Program-made: the position numbers and the translations under genes
The notes under the pieces: model-generated
The model's database searches: none
Told to the model about the DNA's origin: nothing
The model's input: only the letters and a program-made list of their open reading frames with translations
Shown: one piece after another, positions 1-13,405 of the stretch
Position numbering within the stretch: position 1 is the stretch's first letter
Layout: every line of letters starts with the position of its first letter
Assembly (NCBI GenBank): GCA_022702705.1
Contig: JAKZJZ010000059.1
Location: 1 to 64,000 of the forward strand
DNA length: 64,000 nt
Reading direction: 5' to 3'
From: Papilionanthe hookeriana x Papilionanthe teres
Lineage: Eukaryota > Streptophyta > Magnoliopsida > Asparagales > Orchidaceae

Positions 1-421
1 AAAGAGAAAAAGTGAGATATAGAGGGGAAAAGAGATAGAAAGATAGAATGCAAGAGAGTGTGGGAGTGAGGGAGGAAGAGAGAGAGAGACATAGCAAGAG
101 AGAGAAGATAAAGTGAGAAAGGAAGGGAATGAAAGGACGAAGTTTGAGGTTAATCAGAGTGAGAGAAAAAAGTGGGAGAGAGATAGAAGGTGAGAGAGGG
201 AGAGAGAAAGAAGGTGAGTGAGCAAGAAGGAGAGGCAGGGATCAAGGGACAAGGAGAGAGGGTAGAGATAGAGAGAGTTGGAAGGAGAGAGGAAGGGAAG
301 GAGTGATTATAAGAGATATGGAGAGGAGTTAGTAGTAGAGAAGGGATAGCAAGAGAAGAGATGTGAGAGAGATTGAGCGAGAGAGCATGGGTGAGTTAGA
401 GACAAAGATATAAAGAGAGTT
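1..421 (+). repeat. Gamma block, partial, purine on +
   Basis: It matches 26,540-26,900 word for word over long stretches, for example GGTTAATCAGAGTGAG and GGTAGAGATAGAGAGAGTTG. It is the reverse complement of gamma copies at 15.9-16.4 and 45.4-45.9 kb. It joins alpha sequence abruptly at about 422. No gene is seen. Confidence 0.8.
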
Positions 422-983
422 GAGAGAGAAATATAAATAAAAAGAGGTTGGAAAGATAGAAAAAGGGAGAAAAGGAGAGGCAGAGTGAGGTAAGGAAGGA
501 TGGATTTAAGAAAGGAGAGAGAGGGAAAGTGAGTGAAAAGAGAGAATGAAGAGAGGGGGCGATAGAGGGAAAAGAGTAAAAGAAAGTGTGAGAAGTACTT
601 AAGTGAGAGAGGTAGGAATGGATAGAGTGAGTGAAAGAGCGAAGGAGGATAAGCGAGAGAGGGGTAGGGTGAGAATGAGAAAGAGGAAGGGGGAGAATGA
701 GTGTTATATAGTGGTAGAGAGAAGTGTGTTAGAGAGAGCAAGGAAAAGAGCGAAAAGGGTGGAAGTGTGTGAGAAAGAGAATAGCTCCATGTGCGAGAGA
801 GAGATGGAGGGCAAGAGAAAGGGAGGTATGGAGAGAGAAGAAGAGAAAGAAAGTGAGAGAGAGAGAGAGAGAGAAGTGAGAGGGGAAAGATAAGTTAGAG
901 AGAATAGAGAGAGTGGAAATAGTGAAGGCAATAGAGTAGGATGGAGTGAGAGAGAGAGTGAGGGGGACAGAAGGAGGGAGAGA
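422..983 (+). repeat. Inverted-repeat pair A, left arm
   Basis: Reverse complement of 13,406-13,942. The match includes rare non-GA words (TAAGTGAGAGAGGTAGGAAT, GGGGGCGATAGAGGG) and looks closer than ordinary alpha copies. The outer edge at 422 is a gamma/alpha joint; the inner edge corresponds to the flip at 13,403. Confidence 0.85.
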
Positions 984-1313
984 GGGAGATAAGCATTAAA
1001 AGATGAAGTTAGAGATATAGAGAGAGCAAAAGAGAAGTAGAGAGGGAAAGAAAGAGAATAGCGTAAAGATAAAAAGAGAACCGTGTCAGAACGTGATTGA
1101 GATAAAAAGTTGTGGAGTGAGTGAGAAGAGAGAAAAAAGAGACGAGAGAGAGGGCAAGAGTTAGAGAAAGAGAGATAATTCATAAGAGAGAGTGGTAGGA
1201 ATTGTGAGAGTGAAGAAGGTGGGAAGAAATGACAAATTAAATGGGGGGAGGAGAGGGAGAGAGGAGGGAGAACGTGAGTGAGATGGAGGTGGAGAGAATT
1301 AGAGAGAAATAAA

Positions 1314-1318
<5 letters not shown>

Positions 1319-1357
<39 letters not shown>
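1319..1357 (+). repeat. Pure (GA)n microsatellite, 39 bp
   Basis: Uninterrupted GA dinucleotides inside alpha sequence, purer than the surroundings, so a recent slippage expansion is likely. Confidence 0.97.
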
Positions 1358-1359
<2 letters not shown>

Positions 1360-3153
1360 TAGAGATCCATGAGAAAGGGAGAGCTGGAGGGCACGAGAGC
1401 GAGAGAGGGATAGAGAATGAGAGAAAGAAAGAGTGAGAGAAAAGAAGAAGAAGAGAGGGAAGAGAAAGATGAGATGGAGAGAAGGTAGAGAGAGCAAGAG
1501 AGTTGTTGGATAAGAGAGGAGATGGCAAGAGAGAAAGAGAGGGTGAGAGGGCTAGAAAGAGATCAATACTAGAATGAAATGAGAGATTGAGAGATATAAA
1601 GAGGGCAAAATAGAAGAAGAGAGAACAAGTGGTAGAAGGAGAGAGAAGATTACAAGAATGAGCTTGAAAGAAAGAGAGATAGAAAGATGAAGAGACAAAT
1701 AGAGAGTGTGACAAAGAGATAAATAGGAGAGTTTAAGGCAGATAAAAAGAAAATGAAGGCGGGATAGAGGCGGAAAGATAAAAGAGTGAAGAGAAAGATG
1801 AAGAAAAGAGTGAGATAGTTACATAAATGGATTCAAGAGAAGAGAGAGAGGGAGAGTGAGTGAGAAGAGTAAATGAAGAGTGAGTTTGAGAGAGAGCAAA
1901 GAGTAGAAGAAAGTGAGAGAAATACATTAGTGAGAGAGGTAGGAATGGATAGAGTACGAGAAGGAGGGAAGGAGGTTAAGAGAGAGGGGGAGAGTGAGAA
2001 TGAGAGAGAGAAAGGGGGATAATGAGAGTGAGATAGAGTTAGAGAGAAGTGAGTTAGAGAGAGCAAGAAAGAAAGAGAAAAGAGTGAAAGAGAGTGAGAA
2101 AGAGAAGAGCTCCATGAGAGAGAGATAGAAAGAGAATAAGAAAAAGCAAGTGAGAGAGAGAGAGAGCATGCGAGAAGAGAAGGATAAGTTAGAGAGATGA
2201 GAGAGAGGGTAAAAGAGAAGGTAATAGACTATGGCAAAGCAAGAGAGAAGCAGAGGGAGCAAAAGATAAGTAGAGAGAGAAAGAGAGAAGAGCATATAGA
2301 TAAGGAGAGAAGGGTGTGAGAAAGAGATTGAAATAAAGAGAGAGAGAAGGGAGATATGAAGAGAGAGAGAACAAGGGAGGAAGCAAGAGAGAAGGAGAGA
2401 GGGATGGAAATAGTGAGTGAGAGATGTAGGAAGTGCAAAAAAAGTAGAGAGAGAAAGAGAGAGTAAGGGGAAGAGGGAGTAAGAAGAGCGTGAGAAAGAG
2501 CTTGAAAGAAAGAGGATATGAGAGAGATCGAGACGAGGAGGCAGATAGAAACAGTGTGAGAGAGCTAGAGACGCCGTAAAGATGATAAAACGAGATGCGA
2601 GAGGAGAGGAGAGGAGAGAAGGAGGTAGGGAGTGATTAAAGATCGGAGGGGAAAGATGGGGAGTGAGTGAAATTAAAGAGAAAAGAAAGAGAAAGAATAG
2701 AGTGAGAGAAAGAGAGAGAATGCATAAGGGAGAGAGAGAGAGAGAGAGAGAGAGGAAAAGAATGAGTAGGGCAAGAAGAAAGGAAGGAAAGAGAGAAGTG
2801 TGTGTGTGTGAGGGAGGAAAAATAAGTGTGAGATAGACGTAGAGAGTAGGTAAAAGTGAGAGAGAGTAAATAAAAGAGAGAAGAATGGTAGAGGGTGAGA
2901 GAGAGAATGAAAGAGCTATATGACTGAGAGAGAGATGGAGGGAACGATAGAGTGAGGGAGGGAGAGAGAACAAGAGAAAGAAAAAGTGAAAGAGAGAGAG
3001 AATAAAGAGAGAAGATAGAGAGGGCAAGAGAGTTGTAGGGAGAGAGAGATGTTAAGAAAGGAAGAGAGGAGAGAGATATATAGAGAGAGCAAAATAGAAG
3101 TATATAGAAGAGGTACATGTAGAGAGAGAAGTGTGAGAAAGATCTTGAAAGAA

Positions 3154-3160
<7 letters not shown>

Positions 3161-3199
<39 letters not shown>
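3161..3199 (+). repeat. Pure (AG)n microsatellite, 39 bp
   Basis: Uninterrupted AG run directly after the GATCTTGAAAGAAAG alpha marker. Confidence 0.97.
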
Positions 3200-3202
<3 letters not shown>

Positions 3203-6200
3203 AGAGATATAGAGAGGGTGAAGGAGATATATAAATAGAAAGTGGTTGAGAAAGAGAGAGAAGTCAATAGAAAGAGTGAGGAAGGGAGAGATGAATTCAA
3301 GAGAGGAGTGATAAAGGGAGTGAGAGGAGAGAGAATGAAGTGAGAGCATGAGAGAGGGCAAGAGTAGAAGAAAGTGATAGAATACAAACATGAGAGAGGA
3401 GGGTAAGAGAGAGGGGGAGAGTGAGAACAAAGAGAGACAAAGGGGTGAATGAGAGTGAGATAGAGGTAGAGAGAAGTGAATAAGAGAGAACAAGAAAGAG
3501 AAACAAAATATTGAGAGAGAGTGAGAAAGTGAATAGATCCATGAGTGAGAGAAAGAGATGGTGGGAAAGATAGAAGGATGTATGGAGAGAGAAGAAGAAA
3601 AAGGACAGAGCGACAAAGAGTGAGGGGGAGAGAGGAAGGGAGAGAGGGAGATAAGCATGGAAAGATGGAGTGAGAGATATAGAGAGAGCAAAAGAGAAGT
3701 AGAGAGAGAAAGAGAGAGAATTGAGTAGAGATGAAGAGATAAGGATGTGAGAAAGTGGTTGAAATAATGAGAGAGAAGAGAGATAGAGAAGAGGCAGATA
3801 GAAAGCGTGCGTGAGAGACCAAGAGATTGTAAAATGAGTGAGGCAAATAATAAGATGAAGGAGAGAAGAGGATAGGAGAGGAGAGGAGAGGGAATGGGAG
3901 GGAGGGATTGATTCAAGAGTGCAGTAGAGAGATGAGGAGTGAGTGGGAAGTGAGAAGGAGGTGAGTGAAAGAGAGATAATTTATAAGAGAGAGTGCTTGG
4001 AAAGGTGAGAGTGAAAGGAGGAAGAAAGGGAAATGAAACGTGGGAGGGAGGGAGAGGGATAGAGGAGGAGAATAAGAGTGAGAGGGAGGTGGAGATAATG
4101 AGATAGAAATAAATCAATGAGAGAGAAAGCGAAGAGATACATGAGAGAGGGAGAGATGGAGGGAACAAGAAGGAGTGAGGGAGAGAGAATGAGAGAAAGA
4201 AAGAGTGAGAGAGAAAAAAAAGGGAGGGAAGAGAATGATGAGAAGGAAAGAAGATAAAGGGAGCAAGAGAGCTATTGAATGACAAAGAGGGATGGTAAGT
4301 TAGGAAGAGAGGGTGAGAGAGAGACAGTGAGAGAGAGATAGATATTGGGATGGAAAGAGAGATTGAGAGATATAAAGAGGGCGAAATTGAAGTGGAGAGA
4401 ACAAGTGGTAGAAGGAGAGAGAAGAGAATGAGAAAGAGCTTGAAAAAATGACAGAGAAAGATGAAGAGAAAAGTAGAGAGTGAGAGAGATAGATAGGAGG
4501 GAGAAGTGTGAGAAGGATCTTCAAAGAAAGAGAGAAGAGAGAGTGAGAGAGAGAGATGAAGCGACATATTGAGAAGGTGAGAGAGTTATATAAATAGAAA
4601 GAGGTTGAGAAAGATAGATAAGAGGAGAGAGAGTAAAGCAGGGAGGGATGGGTTCAAGAGAGGAGAGAGAAAGGGAGTGAGTGAGAAGAGAGAACAAAGA
4701 GAGAGCATTAGAGAGGGCAAGAGTAGAAGAAGTAAAAGAAATACATAAGTGAGAGAGATAGGAATGGATAAAGTTAGTGAAGGAGAGTAAGAGGGAGAGG
4801 GGGAGAGTGAGAACTAGAGAGAAGAGTGAGAATGAGAGTGAGATAGAGGTAGAGAGAAGTGAGTGGGAGAGAGTAAGAAAAAGAGAGAAAAGGGTGAGAG
4901 ATAGTGAGAAAGAGAACAGCTCCATGAGTTAGAGAGGGAGAGATGGAGGGCAAGAGAAAGGGAGGCGTGGAGAGAGAAGAAGCGAAAGAAAGAGTGAGAG
5001 AAGAAAAAGATAAGTTAGAGAGAACAGAGAAAGGGAAAATAGAGAAAGCAAGAGATAGTGAGGGGGAGAGAGGGAGGGAGGGAGGGAGATAAGCATGGAA
5101 AGATGGAGTAGAGAGAGAAAAAGAGAAGGGAGTGAGAAAGCAATTGAAATTGGAGAGACCAAAAAAGTAGTAGAGAGAGAAAGAGAAAATGGCATAGAGA
5201 TAAAGGGAGAAGGGTGTGAGAAAGTGATTGAAATTAAAGAGAGAAGAGAGATGAAGACGTAGATAGAAAGTTTGTGTGAAAGACCCAGAGATTAAATGAA
5301 TGAGTGGGAAATTATCAAGGGAGAGGAGAGGAGAGGAGAGAGAAAGAGAGGGAGGGATTGATTCAAGAGAGCAGAGAGAGATGAGTGAGTGAGAAGAGAG
5401 AAAAAAGAGAGAGTGAGAGAGAGGGAAAGAGTGAGAGAAAGAGAGAGTGGTAGGAAATGTGAGAGTGAAGGAGGAAAAAAGGGCAAATGAAACAAGGGAG
5501 GGAAAGAGGGGGAGAGAGTAGGGAGAATGAGAGTGAGATGGAGGTGGAGAGAATGAGAGAAATAAAAGTGTGAGAGAAAGAGAAAGAGAAAAGATCCATG
5601 AGAAAGGGAGATGTGGAGAGCATGGGAGGGAGAGAGGGAAAGAGAATGAGAAAAAGAAAGAGAGAGAGAGAAAGAGAGGGTGAGAGAGCGAGAAAAAGAT
5701 CGACATTGGGATTGAAAGAGAGATTGAGAGATATAACGAGGGCAAAATAGCAATAGAGAGAACTAGTGGTAGAAGAGAGAAGAGTATGAGAAAGAGTTTG
5801 AATGAAAGAGAGATAGAAAGATGAAGAGACAAGTACAGAGTGTGTTAGTAGAGATAGATAGGAGAGGTTGAGGCAGATAAGAAGAGAAAGGAAGCTGGGA
5901 GAGAGGGCGAAGACGAAGAAGAGAGTGAGAGAGTTAATGAAATGGATTCAAGAGAGAATGAGAGAGAGGGAAAGTGAGTGAGAAGAGAGAATGAAGAGAG
6001 AGCACGAGAGAGAGAAAAGAGTAGAAGAATGTGAGTGACATACATAAGTGAGAGAGATAGGAATGAATAGGGTGAGTGAAGGAGCGAAGGAAGTTAAGAG
6101 AGAGGGGGAGAGTGAGAATGAGAGAGAGAAAGGGGGATAATGAGAGTGAAATAGAGCTAGAGAGAGGTGAGTGAGAGAGAGCAAGAAAGAGAGTGAAAAG

Positions 6201-8700
6201 AGAGAAAGTGAGTGAGAAAAAGAAGAGTTCCATGAGAGAGATAGAGAGAGATGAAGGGTAAGAGAGAGGAAGGTATGAAGAGAGAAGAAGAGAAAAAATG
6301 TGAGAGAGAGAAGCAAGAGAAGAGAGAGGACAAATAGTGAAGGCAATAGAGTAAGACAGAGCAAGAGAGAAGTAGAGAGAGAGAGAGAGAGCAAATGAGA
6401 AGCAGTGAAAGAAAGAGAGAGAAGGGTGTAGAGATAAAGAGAGAAGGATGTGAGAAAGAGATTGAAATAAAGAGAGAGAAGAGAGAGAGCAAGGGAGGAA
6501 GCAACAGAGGGAGAGAGAGGGATGGAAAGAATGAGTGAGAAATGTAGGAAGTATGAAAGCAAAGTAGAGTGAGAAAGGGAGAGTAAGGGGTACAGGTAGT
6601 AAGTTGTGCGTGAGAAAGAGCTTGAAAGAAAGAGGATGAGAGATAGAGATGAGGCGGTAGATAGAAACTGTGTGAGAGAGCTAGAGATGGATATATTTAG
6701 GAGAAAAGATGATGAGTGAGTAAAATGAGAGAAAAAAGAAAGAAAAAGAATAGAGTGAGAGTAAAGAGAGAGAATACATAAGGGAGAGAGGGTCCTAGGT
6801 GCGAGTGAGGGAAGGAGGAAGGGAGGGCAAGAGACACATTGTGTGTTTGTGTGAGGGAGGGAGAATAAGTATGAGATAGACGTAGAGAGTGGGAAAAAGT
6901 GAGAGAAAGTGAAGGAAAGAAGAATGTTAGAGAGTGAGAGAGAAAAAGAGAAGAACACTATGATTGAGAGAAAGATGGAGGGCATGAGAGAGTGAGGGAG
7001 GGAGAGAGAACAAAAGAAAGATGGAGTGAAAGAGAGAGAATAAAGAGGGAAAATAGAGACGTCAAGAGAGTTCTAGGGAGAGATAGATGGTAAGAGATGA
7101 AGAGGGGGGAGAGAGATATTTGATGAGAAAGTGTGAGAGATATAGATAGAGCAAAATTGAAGTAGATAGAAAATGTACATGTAGAGAGCGGAGTGTGTTA
7201 ATGATCTTGAAAGAAAGAGAGAGAAGAGAGAGTGAGAGAGCTGAAGAGACATATAGTGAGCGTGAGGGAGATATATAAATAAAAAAGGTTGATAAAGATA
7301 GAAAGAGAGAAGAGGATCGACAGAGTAAGGCAAGGAGAGATAGATTCAAGAGAGAAAGAGAGATAAAGGGAGTGAGTGAGAAGAGAGAATAAAGAGAGAC
7401 CATGAGAGAGGGCAAGAGTAGAAGAATGTGAGAGAAATACAAAAGTGAGAGAGGAGGGTAAGAGAGAGGGGGAGAGTGAGAGTGAGAATGAGAGAGAGAA
7501 AAGGGGAGAATGAGAGTGAGATAGAGGTAAAGAGCAGTGAGTTAGAGAGCAAGGAAGAGAGAGAAATAAGTGAGAAAGCTTGAGAAAGAGAAGAGCTCTA
7601 TGAGCGAGCGAGAGAGAGGAGAGATGGAGGACAAGCGAGAGGGAGGTTGGAAAGAGAAGAAGAGAAGGAAAGAGTGATAGAAAGATGTGAGAGAAGAAAG
7701 TGGGAAAATAACAAAGGCAATAGAGTAAAACAAAGCAAGCAAGATTGTAGGGGAGAGAGGGAGGGAGAGAGGGAGATAAGCTTGGAAAGATGGAGTGAGA
7801 GATAAAGAGAGAGTGAAAGAGAATTAGAGAGAGAAAGAGAGAACTGAGTAGAGATGAAGAGAGAAGGATGTGACAAAACGGTTGAAATAAGAGAGAGTGA
7901 AGAGGCAGATTGAAAGTTTGTGTGAGAGGCCGAGAGATTGAAAAAAAAATGTGACGCAAATAAAAAGAGAAAGGAGAGAAGTGGAGAGGAGAGGGAAAGA
8001 GAAGTAGGGATTAATTCAAAAGAGCAGGAGAGAATGAGGAGTGAGTGGGAAGAGATAAGAAGGAGAGTGAGAGAGAGGACAAGAGTGAGAGAAAGAGAGA
8101 TAATTCATAAAACAGAGTGCTTGGAAATGTGAAAGTGAAAGGAGGAAGGAAGGGAAAATGAAACGAGGGAGGGAGAGGGAGAGAGGAGGCAGAAACGAGA
8201 GTGAGATGGAGGTGGAGATAACGAGAGAGAAATAAATCAGTGAGAGGGAGAAAGAGAAGAGATCCATGAGTGAGGGAGAGTTGAAGGGAGTGAGAATGAG
8301 AGAGGGAAAGAATATGAGAGAAAGAAAGAGTGAGAGAGACAAGATGAAGAAGCGAGTGAAGAGAAATAAGAGATAGAAAGAAGATAAAGGTTGCAAGAGA
8401 GTTGCTTAATGAGAGAGTTGGATGGTAAGAGAGGAAGAGAGGGTGTGAGAGAGAGCGAGAGAGATATAGATATTGGGATGGAAAGAGAGATTGAGAGATA
8501 TAAAGAGGGCAAAATATAAGTGGAGAGAACAAGTGGTAAAAGGAGAGAGGAGAGTATGAGAAAGAGCTTGAAAAAATGGTAAAAAAGATGAAAAGACAAG
8601 TAGAGAATGTGAGAGGGATAGATAGGAGAGGTTGAGTCAGATAAAAAGAGAAAGGCAAGGAGAAAGTTTGAAGGAGGGTTAGATGGATTTAAGACAAAAG

Positions 8701-11700
8701 GAAAGATGGGCGATGAGTGAGAAGAGCGAGTGAAGAGAGAACCAGAAGGAAGGCAAGACTTAGAGAAAGAAGTGAGAGTGTGTAAAAACATAAAAGAGTA
8801 ATGGAAAGAGGGAAGGAGGTTGAAAAGGATGGGGATGGAGATTGTGAGACTGAATAGATAGAGGGTGAATGAGAGTGAGATAGAGGTGGAAAGAAGGATA
8901 AACCATGAGAGACCAAGAGCAAGAGAAAAGATTGTCAGGGAGAGAGAAAAAAGAAGAGCTCATTCGCGTGCATGAGAGAAAAAGAGATGGAGAGCAGAAG
9001 GGAGTGAGGAAGGAGAACACGCGAAACAAATACTAACAGTGAGAGTGAGAGATAGAGAAGGATGAGAGAGAAAAAAGTGCGAGAATGGGAAAGAGAGTTG
9101 CAGGGTGAGAGAGAAACGACAAGAGAGAATGAGAGAGAACAGAAGAGAGAGAGTAAGAAAAAGATGGAAAAAGAGAGTGACAGCAACTGAGAGAGCAAAA
9201 AAACTAAAGAGGGAAGAGATTGAGGGAAAGAGAAGAGTGAGTGAAGTAGCTTGAAAAAAATGGAGAGAGTGAGAGAGAGAGATATGAAGAGACAAATATT
9301 GAGTGTTTAAGAGAGATAGATATAGAGAAGGTGTGGTAGATAGAAAGGGTGAGAGATAAAGAGAGAATACATAGTAGAAAGAGGTATGGAAGGAGAGAGT
9401 GAGGGGAGGAGGAAAGGGGCAAAAAGAGGAGTAAAGTGAGAGGGAGAATGAGAGTGAGATGGAGGTAGAGAGGAGTTAGTGAGAGAGAGCAATACAGTAA
9501 AGAGTGGGTGAGAAAGAAAACATCATGAGAGAGTAGAGAGAATGATTGAGAAAGATTGAGAGGGTAAGTATTAATGGGAGAGAGAGGAAGAATAGTAGAG
9601 CGAGAAATAGAGAGAAAAGGTTAGAGGAAGTGAGATAAAGAGCTTGAAAGAAAGAGGGAGTAAGAGAGATAGAGATGAAGAGGCAAATAGAAATAGTATG
9701 TGTGAGGGCATGAGATAAATAAAGTGAGGGTGAGGTAAATAGAAAGAGTGACGAGAGGAGAATAGAGGAGAAGAGAGAAAGTCGTAGGGAGTGATTCAAG
9801 AGAGGGGGAGAAAGATGGGGAGTCGGTAAAATGAGAGAGAAAAGAAAGAGAAAGAATAGAGCGAGAGAAAGAGAGAGGAAGGAGATGAGGAGTGATGGAA
9901 GAGAGAAAAAAGACAGAGTGAGAAAGAGGGCAAGAGTGAGAGAAAGATATATAATTCATGAGAGAGTGGTAGGAAAGGTGAGAGTGAGAGGAGGAAGAAA
10001 GGCCAAATGAAATGAGGGAGGGAGGGAAATGGAGAGAGGAGGGAGAATGAGAGTGAGAGGGAGGTGGAGAGAATGAGAGAGAATTAAAAGAGTGAGAGAG
10101 GGAAAGAGAAGAAGAGACCATGAGAAAAAGTTAGGGAAGAGAAAGATGAGAAGATAATGAGAGCAAGAGAGCTATTGGATGAGAGATAGATGGTAAGAAA
10201 GGAAGACAAAGTGAGAGGGGATGGGAGAGATAAATATTGGGTTGGAAAGAGAGATTGAGAGATATAAAAAGGGAAAAAAAGAAGTAGAGAGAACAAGTTG
10301 TAGAAGGAGAAATAAGAGTATGAGAAAGAGCTTGAAAAAAAGAGAGAGATGAGAAAGTAGAGAGTGAGAAAGAGAGATAGATAGGAGAGGTTGAGGTAGA
10401 TAAAAAGAGGAGGGTGAGGAGAAAAGTATGGAGGGATGGATGGATTCATGACAGAAGAAGAGAGGGGCAGTGAGTGAGAAGAGAGAGTGAAGAGAGAACA
10501 AGATGAAGCCAAGTTTAGAGAAAGAGCGTGAGAGTGGAAACATAAGAGTGTAAGGGAAGGAGGGAAAGAGATTAAGAGAGGGGGAGAGATTGTAAAAGTG
10601 AGAGTGAGAGGGAGAGATGATAAATAGTGACATAAAGGTGAAGAGAAGGATAAATTGCGAGAGAATAAGAGTGAGATAAATCAGTGTGGGCGAGAGAGAA
10701 AAAAGGAAGAGTTTCATGCACGTGCGCGATTGAGAGAGAGATGGAGAGCACAAGTGAGTGATGGAGGAGAACAAGATAAACAAAAAGTAATAGTGAGTGC
10801 CAGACAGAGAGGAGCAAGAGAAGAGAATGATGACAGAGAAAGAAGAGAGAGAAGAGGCAAGAGAGTTGTAGGGTGAGAGAAACAATAAGAGAGAAAGAGA
10901 GAATGAGAGAGAGAGGGGGAGAGTGAGATAAGGATGGAAAGAGAGAGACAATATATAGAGAGAGAGAGAGCAAAAGAAGTAGATAGAGGGAGAGAGAAGA
11001 TGATAGAAGAAGCTTGAAAAAAGGAAGAGAAGTGGGAGAGAGATATGAAGATTTAGATACTGAGTGTTTGAGAGAGAGAAAGATAGAGAAATGTGGCTGA
11101 TAGAAAGGGTGAGTAGAGGAGAGAGAGGAAGAGAGGCTTGGATTCAGGAGAGAAGGACAAAGGAGTAGTGAGTGGAAGAGAGAAAAGAGACAGAGGAGAG
11201 AGCAAGTGATAGGCAAGAGTGAGAGAAAGAGAGATAGAATACATAATAGAGAGAGGAGGGGAAGAAGAGAGTGGGGGAGGAGGAAGGGTTAAAAAAGGAG
11301 GAGAGAGAGTAAGAGGGATAATGAGAGTGAGATGGAGGTAGTGAGGAGTTAGTGAGATGGAGCAATAAAGAAAGGAGTGAGAGAGAAAAAGAGCACCATG
11401 AGAGAGAGAATGATTGAGGGAGATTGAGAGCGGAAGAAATAGATGGAGAGAAAGAAAGATAGAGAGCGAAAGATAGTAAGAAAAGTGAGAGAGAGGGAGG
11501 GAGAGAGGGAGAAAGGGTGATAGAGGAGTAGTGAGCGAACAAGTGTGAGAGAAACAAAAGGGAGTGATTAAGATGGGATAGAGCAACAAAGTGGTACATA
11601 GTGAGTGGAGATAGAGATAGAGGGCACGAATGAGGAAGGGAGAGAGAACGAGAGAATAAGGAATGAGAGAGAGAGAATGTTCATGAGGAGAAAGATGAGA

Positions 11701-11990
11701 ATGAGTGAGAGAACAAGAGAGTAGCATGATGGAAGAGAAAAATGAGAAAGAGAGTGAAGAGCATGGTGAGAGATTAATGACAAGAGGGAAATATGATGGA
11801 GGAGAAAGAGAAAGAGAGAGAGAATTAGGGAGGGTGTCAGGGTGAGAGGAAGAAATGGAAAAGGAGAGTGAAAATTTTAGAGATAGTAAAAGACAACTAG
11901 AGAAAGATAGAATGAGGTAGAGGGAGAGAGGAGGAGCAAGAGAAGAGAGAGTAGGAGAGAGAGGAGATAGAAAATTCGAGGTGGAGAGCA
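8701..11990 (+). repeat. Diverged alpha-type sequence, purine on +
   Basis: The purine bias continues, but alpha markers are altered (AGCTCATTCGCG at 8957, AGTTTCATGCACG at 10,699, AGCACCATGAG at 11,392) and spacing becomes irregular. Alpha words near 10,230-10,400 (ATTGGGTTGGAAAGAGAG, GATAGATAGGAGAGGTTG) remain clear. The part at 11,580-11,940 is an inverted match to 59,270-59,640. No gene is seen. Confidence 0.7.
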
Positions 11991-11999
11991 AGAGACTAA

Positions 12000-13400
12000 G
12001 AGAGAGAAAGAGCAAGAAAAATTGACAATGATAGATAAATACAGATAGATAGAGAGATTGATCAAGATTATGTAAGAGATGGAGGAGAGTGGGAGGGAGA
12101 GAGAGAGGGAGAGTGGGAGATGGTGGAAGAAATGGGAGAGATAGAGAGTGAAAGAGAGTGAGGGAGAGAAAGTGAGCCAAAGAGAAGAATGAGAGAGAGT
12201 GAAAGAATGTGAAACATGGAAAATAGAGAGTGAGAGACGAGAGATAGGTAAGTGAGGGGGAGAGAGAGTGTCAGAAAGATGGACGGAGATTGAGAGAGCA
12301 ACAAAGGGGGAGAGGAAGCGAGATGAAGAGAGAAGAGAGGGTGAAAAATGGATTGTGGGAGAGAAAGAATGTGAGATGAAGATAAAAGGGATAAAAAAGA
12401 TAGGAAAGTTTGTGTGAGAGAGGAGAAAGAAAAGAGAGGAAGTGAGAGATGAACATATAAATAGATATAGAGAGGAGACAAGTGAAAGAGACAGAGGGAG
12501 GGAAAAAGGATGGAGGAGAGAGAGGGGAAGAGATAAAGAGTGAATGAGAAGGGAGAGCGAGAGAGTGGGAGAGAGGGAAGGAGAGTTGAAGTCCATGAGA
12601 TAGGGAGGGAGGTGGAGAGAGAGAAAGAATGAGAGAGGGTGAAGAGAGAGCTACAGATGAGAAATGAGAAAGAGAGAAGACAATGAGATATGCAATAAAG
12701 AGAGTATGAGAAGAGAGAGAGAGAAATATGGAGGGAAGGTGAGAGTGAGAATGGAGAGATCAAGAGAACAATCAATAAAAGAGTAAGTGAGATAGAGACA
12801 AAGAGAGTTTGATAAAAAGGAAGAGAGGATGGGAGGGAGGTGAGAGAGACAATGAGAGTGTAACATAGAGCAAGAGGGGAAGAGAGAAAGAGAAAGATAG
12901 AGATAAGGTTAGAAAGTGGGAGAGAGAGAGAGAGAGCTAAGAGATGGAGAGAAAAGGGAGGCTGAGAGATAAATTAGAGTATTAAAGATAGAGCGAGTGT
13001 GAGAGAGGGAGGGTGGGAGTGAGAGCAAGAGAGAAGATAAAGCAAGAGGGAGGAGTGACAACGATAGACCATGTGAGGGAGTGAGAGATTGAGAATGTAA
13101 GAGAAGAGAGAGGGAGAGGAATGGAGATAGAAAAAAATAAAGGAAGAGATGGAAAGAGAGAGAGTAGAAGGGAGGTTGACAGTGGGAGAGAGGAATAAAG
13201 AGTAAGAGAGAGGGTAGTGTACAAAAAAAAGAAGAGAATAAAGAGAGATAAAGGTTGGGGGGTAGCAAGTGAGAGAGAGAAAGAAAAGTGAGGAAACAAG
13301 GGAGAGCAAGAGAGAAGCAAGCCATGAGAGAGGGGGAGAGCAATGGAGTGATTGAAAGAGAGGGAAAGATTGAACCATAAAAAGAGATAAACAGTGGAGA
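12000..13400 (+). repeat. Beta block, purine on +
   Basis: It is collinear with 28,720-29,780 at an offset of about 16.39-16.41 kb: GTCCATGAGATAGGG against GGCCATGAGAGAGGG, ATAAAAGAGTAAGTGAGA in both, and GGAGTGAGAGATTGAG in both. The 12,080-12,310 part also matches 56,940-57,150 directly. It ends at the polarity flip at about 13,401. No gene is seen. Confidence 0.8.
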
Positions 13401-13405
13401 TATTT
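13401..13405. other. Polarity flip 1 (purine to pyrimidine)
   Basis: GTGGAGATATTTCCCTCTC: purine strand moves from + to - within five bases; beta joins inverted alpha. Confidence 0.95.

Larger units (their letters stand above)
422..8700 (+). repeat. Alpha tandem array, about six units of ~1.37 kb
   Basis: The marker AGCTCCATGAG or a one-base variant stands at 783, 2108, 3535, 4918, 6226, 7594 and (more diverged) 8957, giving intervals of 1325, 1427, 1383, 1308, 1368 and 1363. Between markers, two alternative inner segments occur. One carries GATCCATGAGAAAGG and ATTCATAAGAGAGAG (about 1360, 5590, 8260). The other carries GTACATGTAGAGAG followed by GATCTTGAAAGAAAG (about 3115, 7170). Units are thus mosaics, not simple copies. 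No gene is seen; long minus-strand open frames are compositional. Confidence 0.85.

Noticed and set aside
603..893. Arg/Glu-rich 96-codon frame on the purine strand
   Set aside because: GA-rich codons give only Arg, Glu, Lys and Gly; no conservation or start context supports a gene.
2636..4567. 643-codon minus-strand frame
   Set aside because: Same compositional artefact; it runs across unit borders of the alpha repeat.
10709..10714. CACGTG G-box
   Set aside because: A single hexamer in a repeat with no gene nearby; probably chance.
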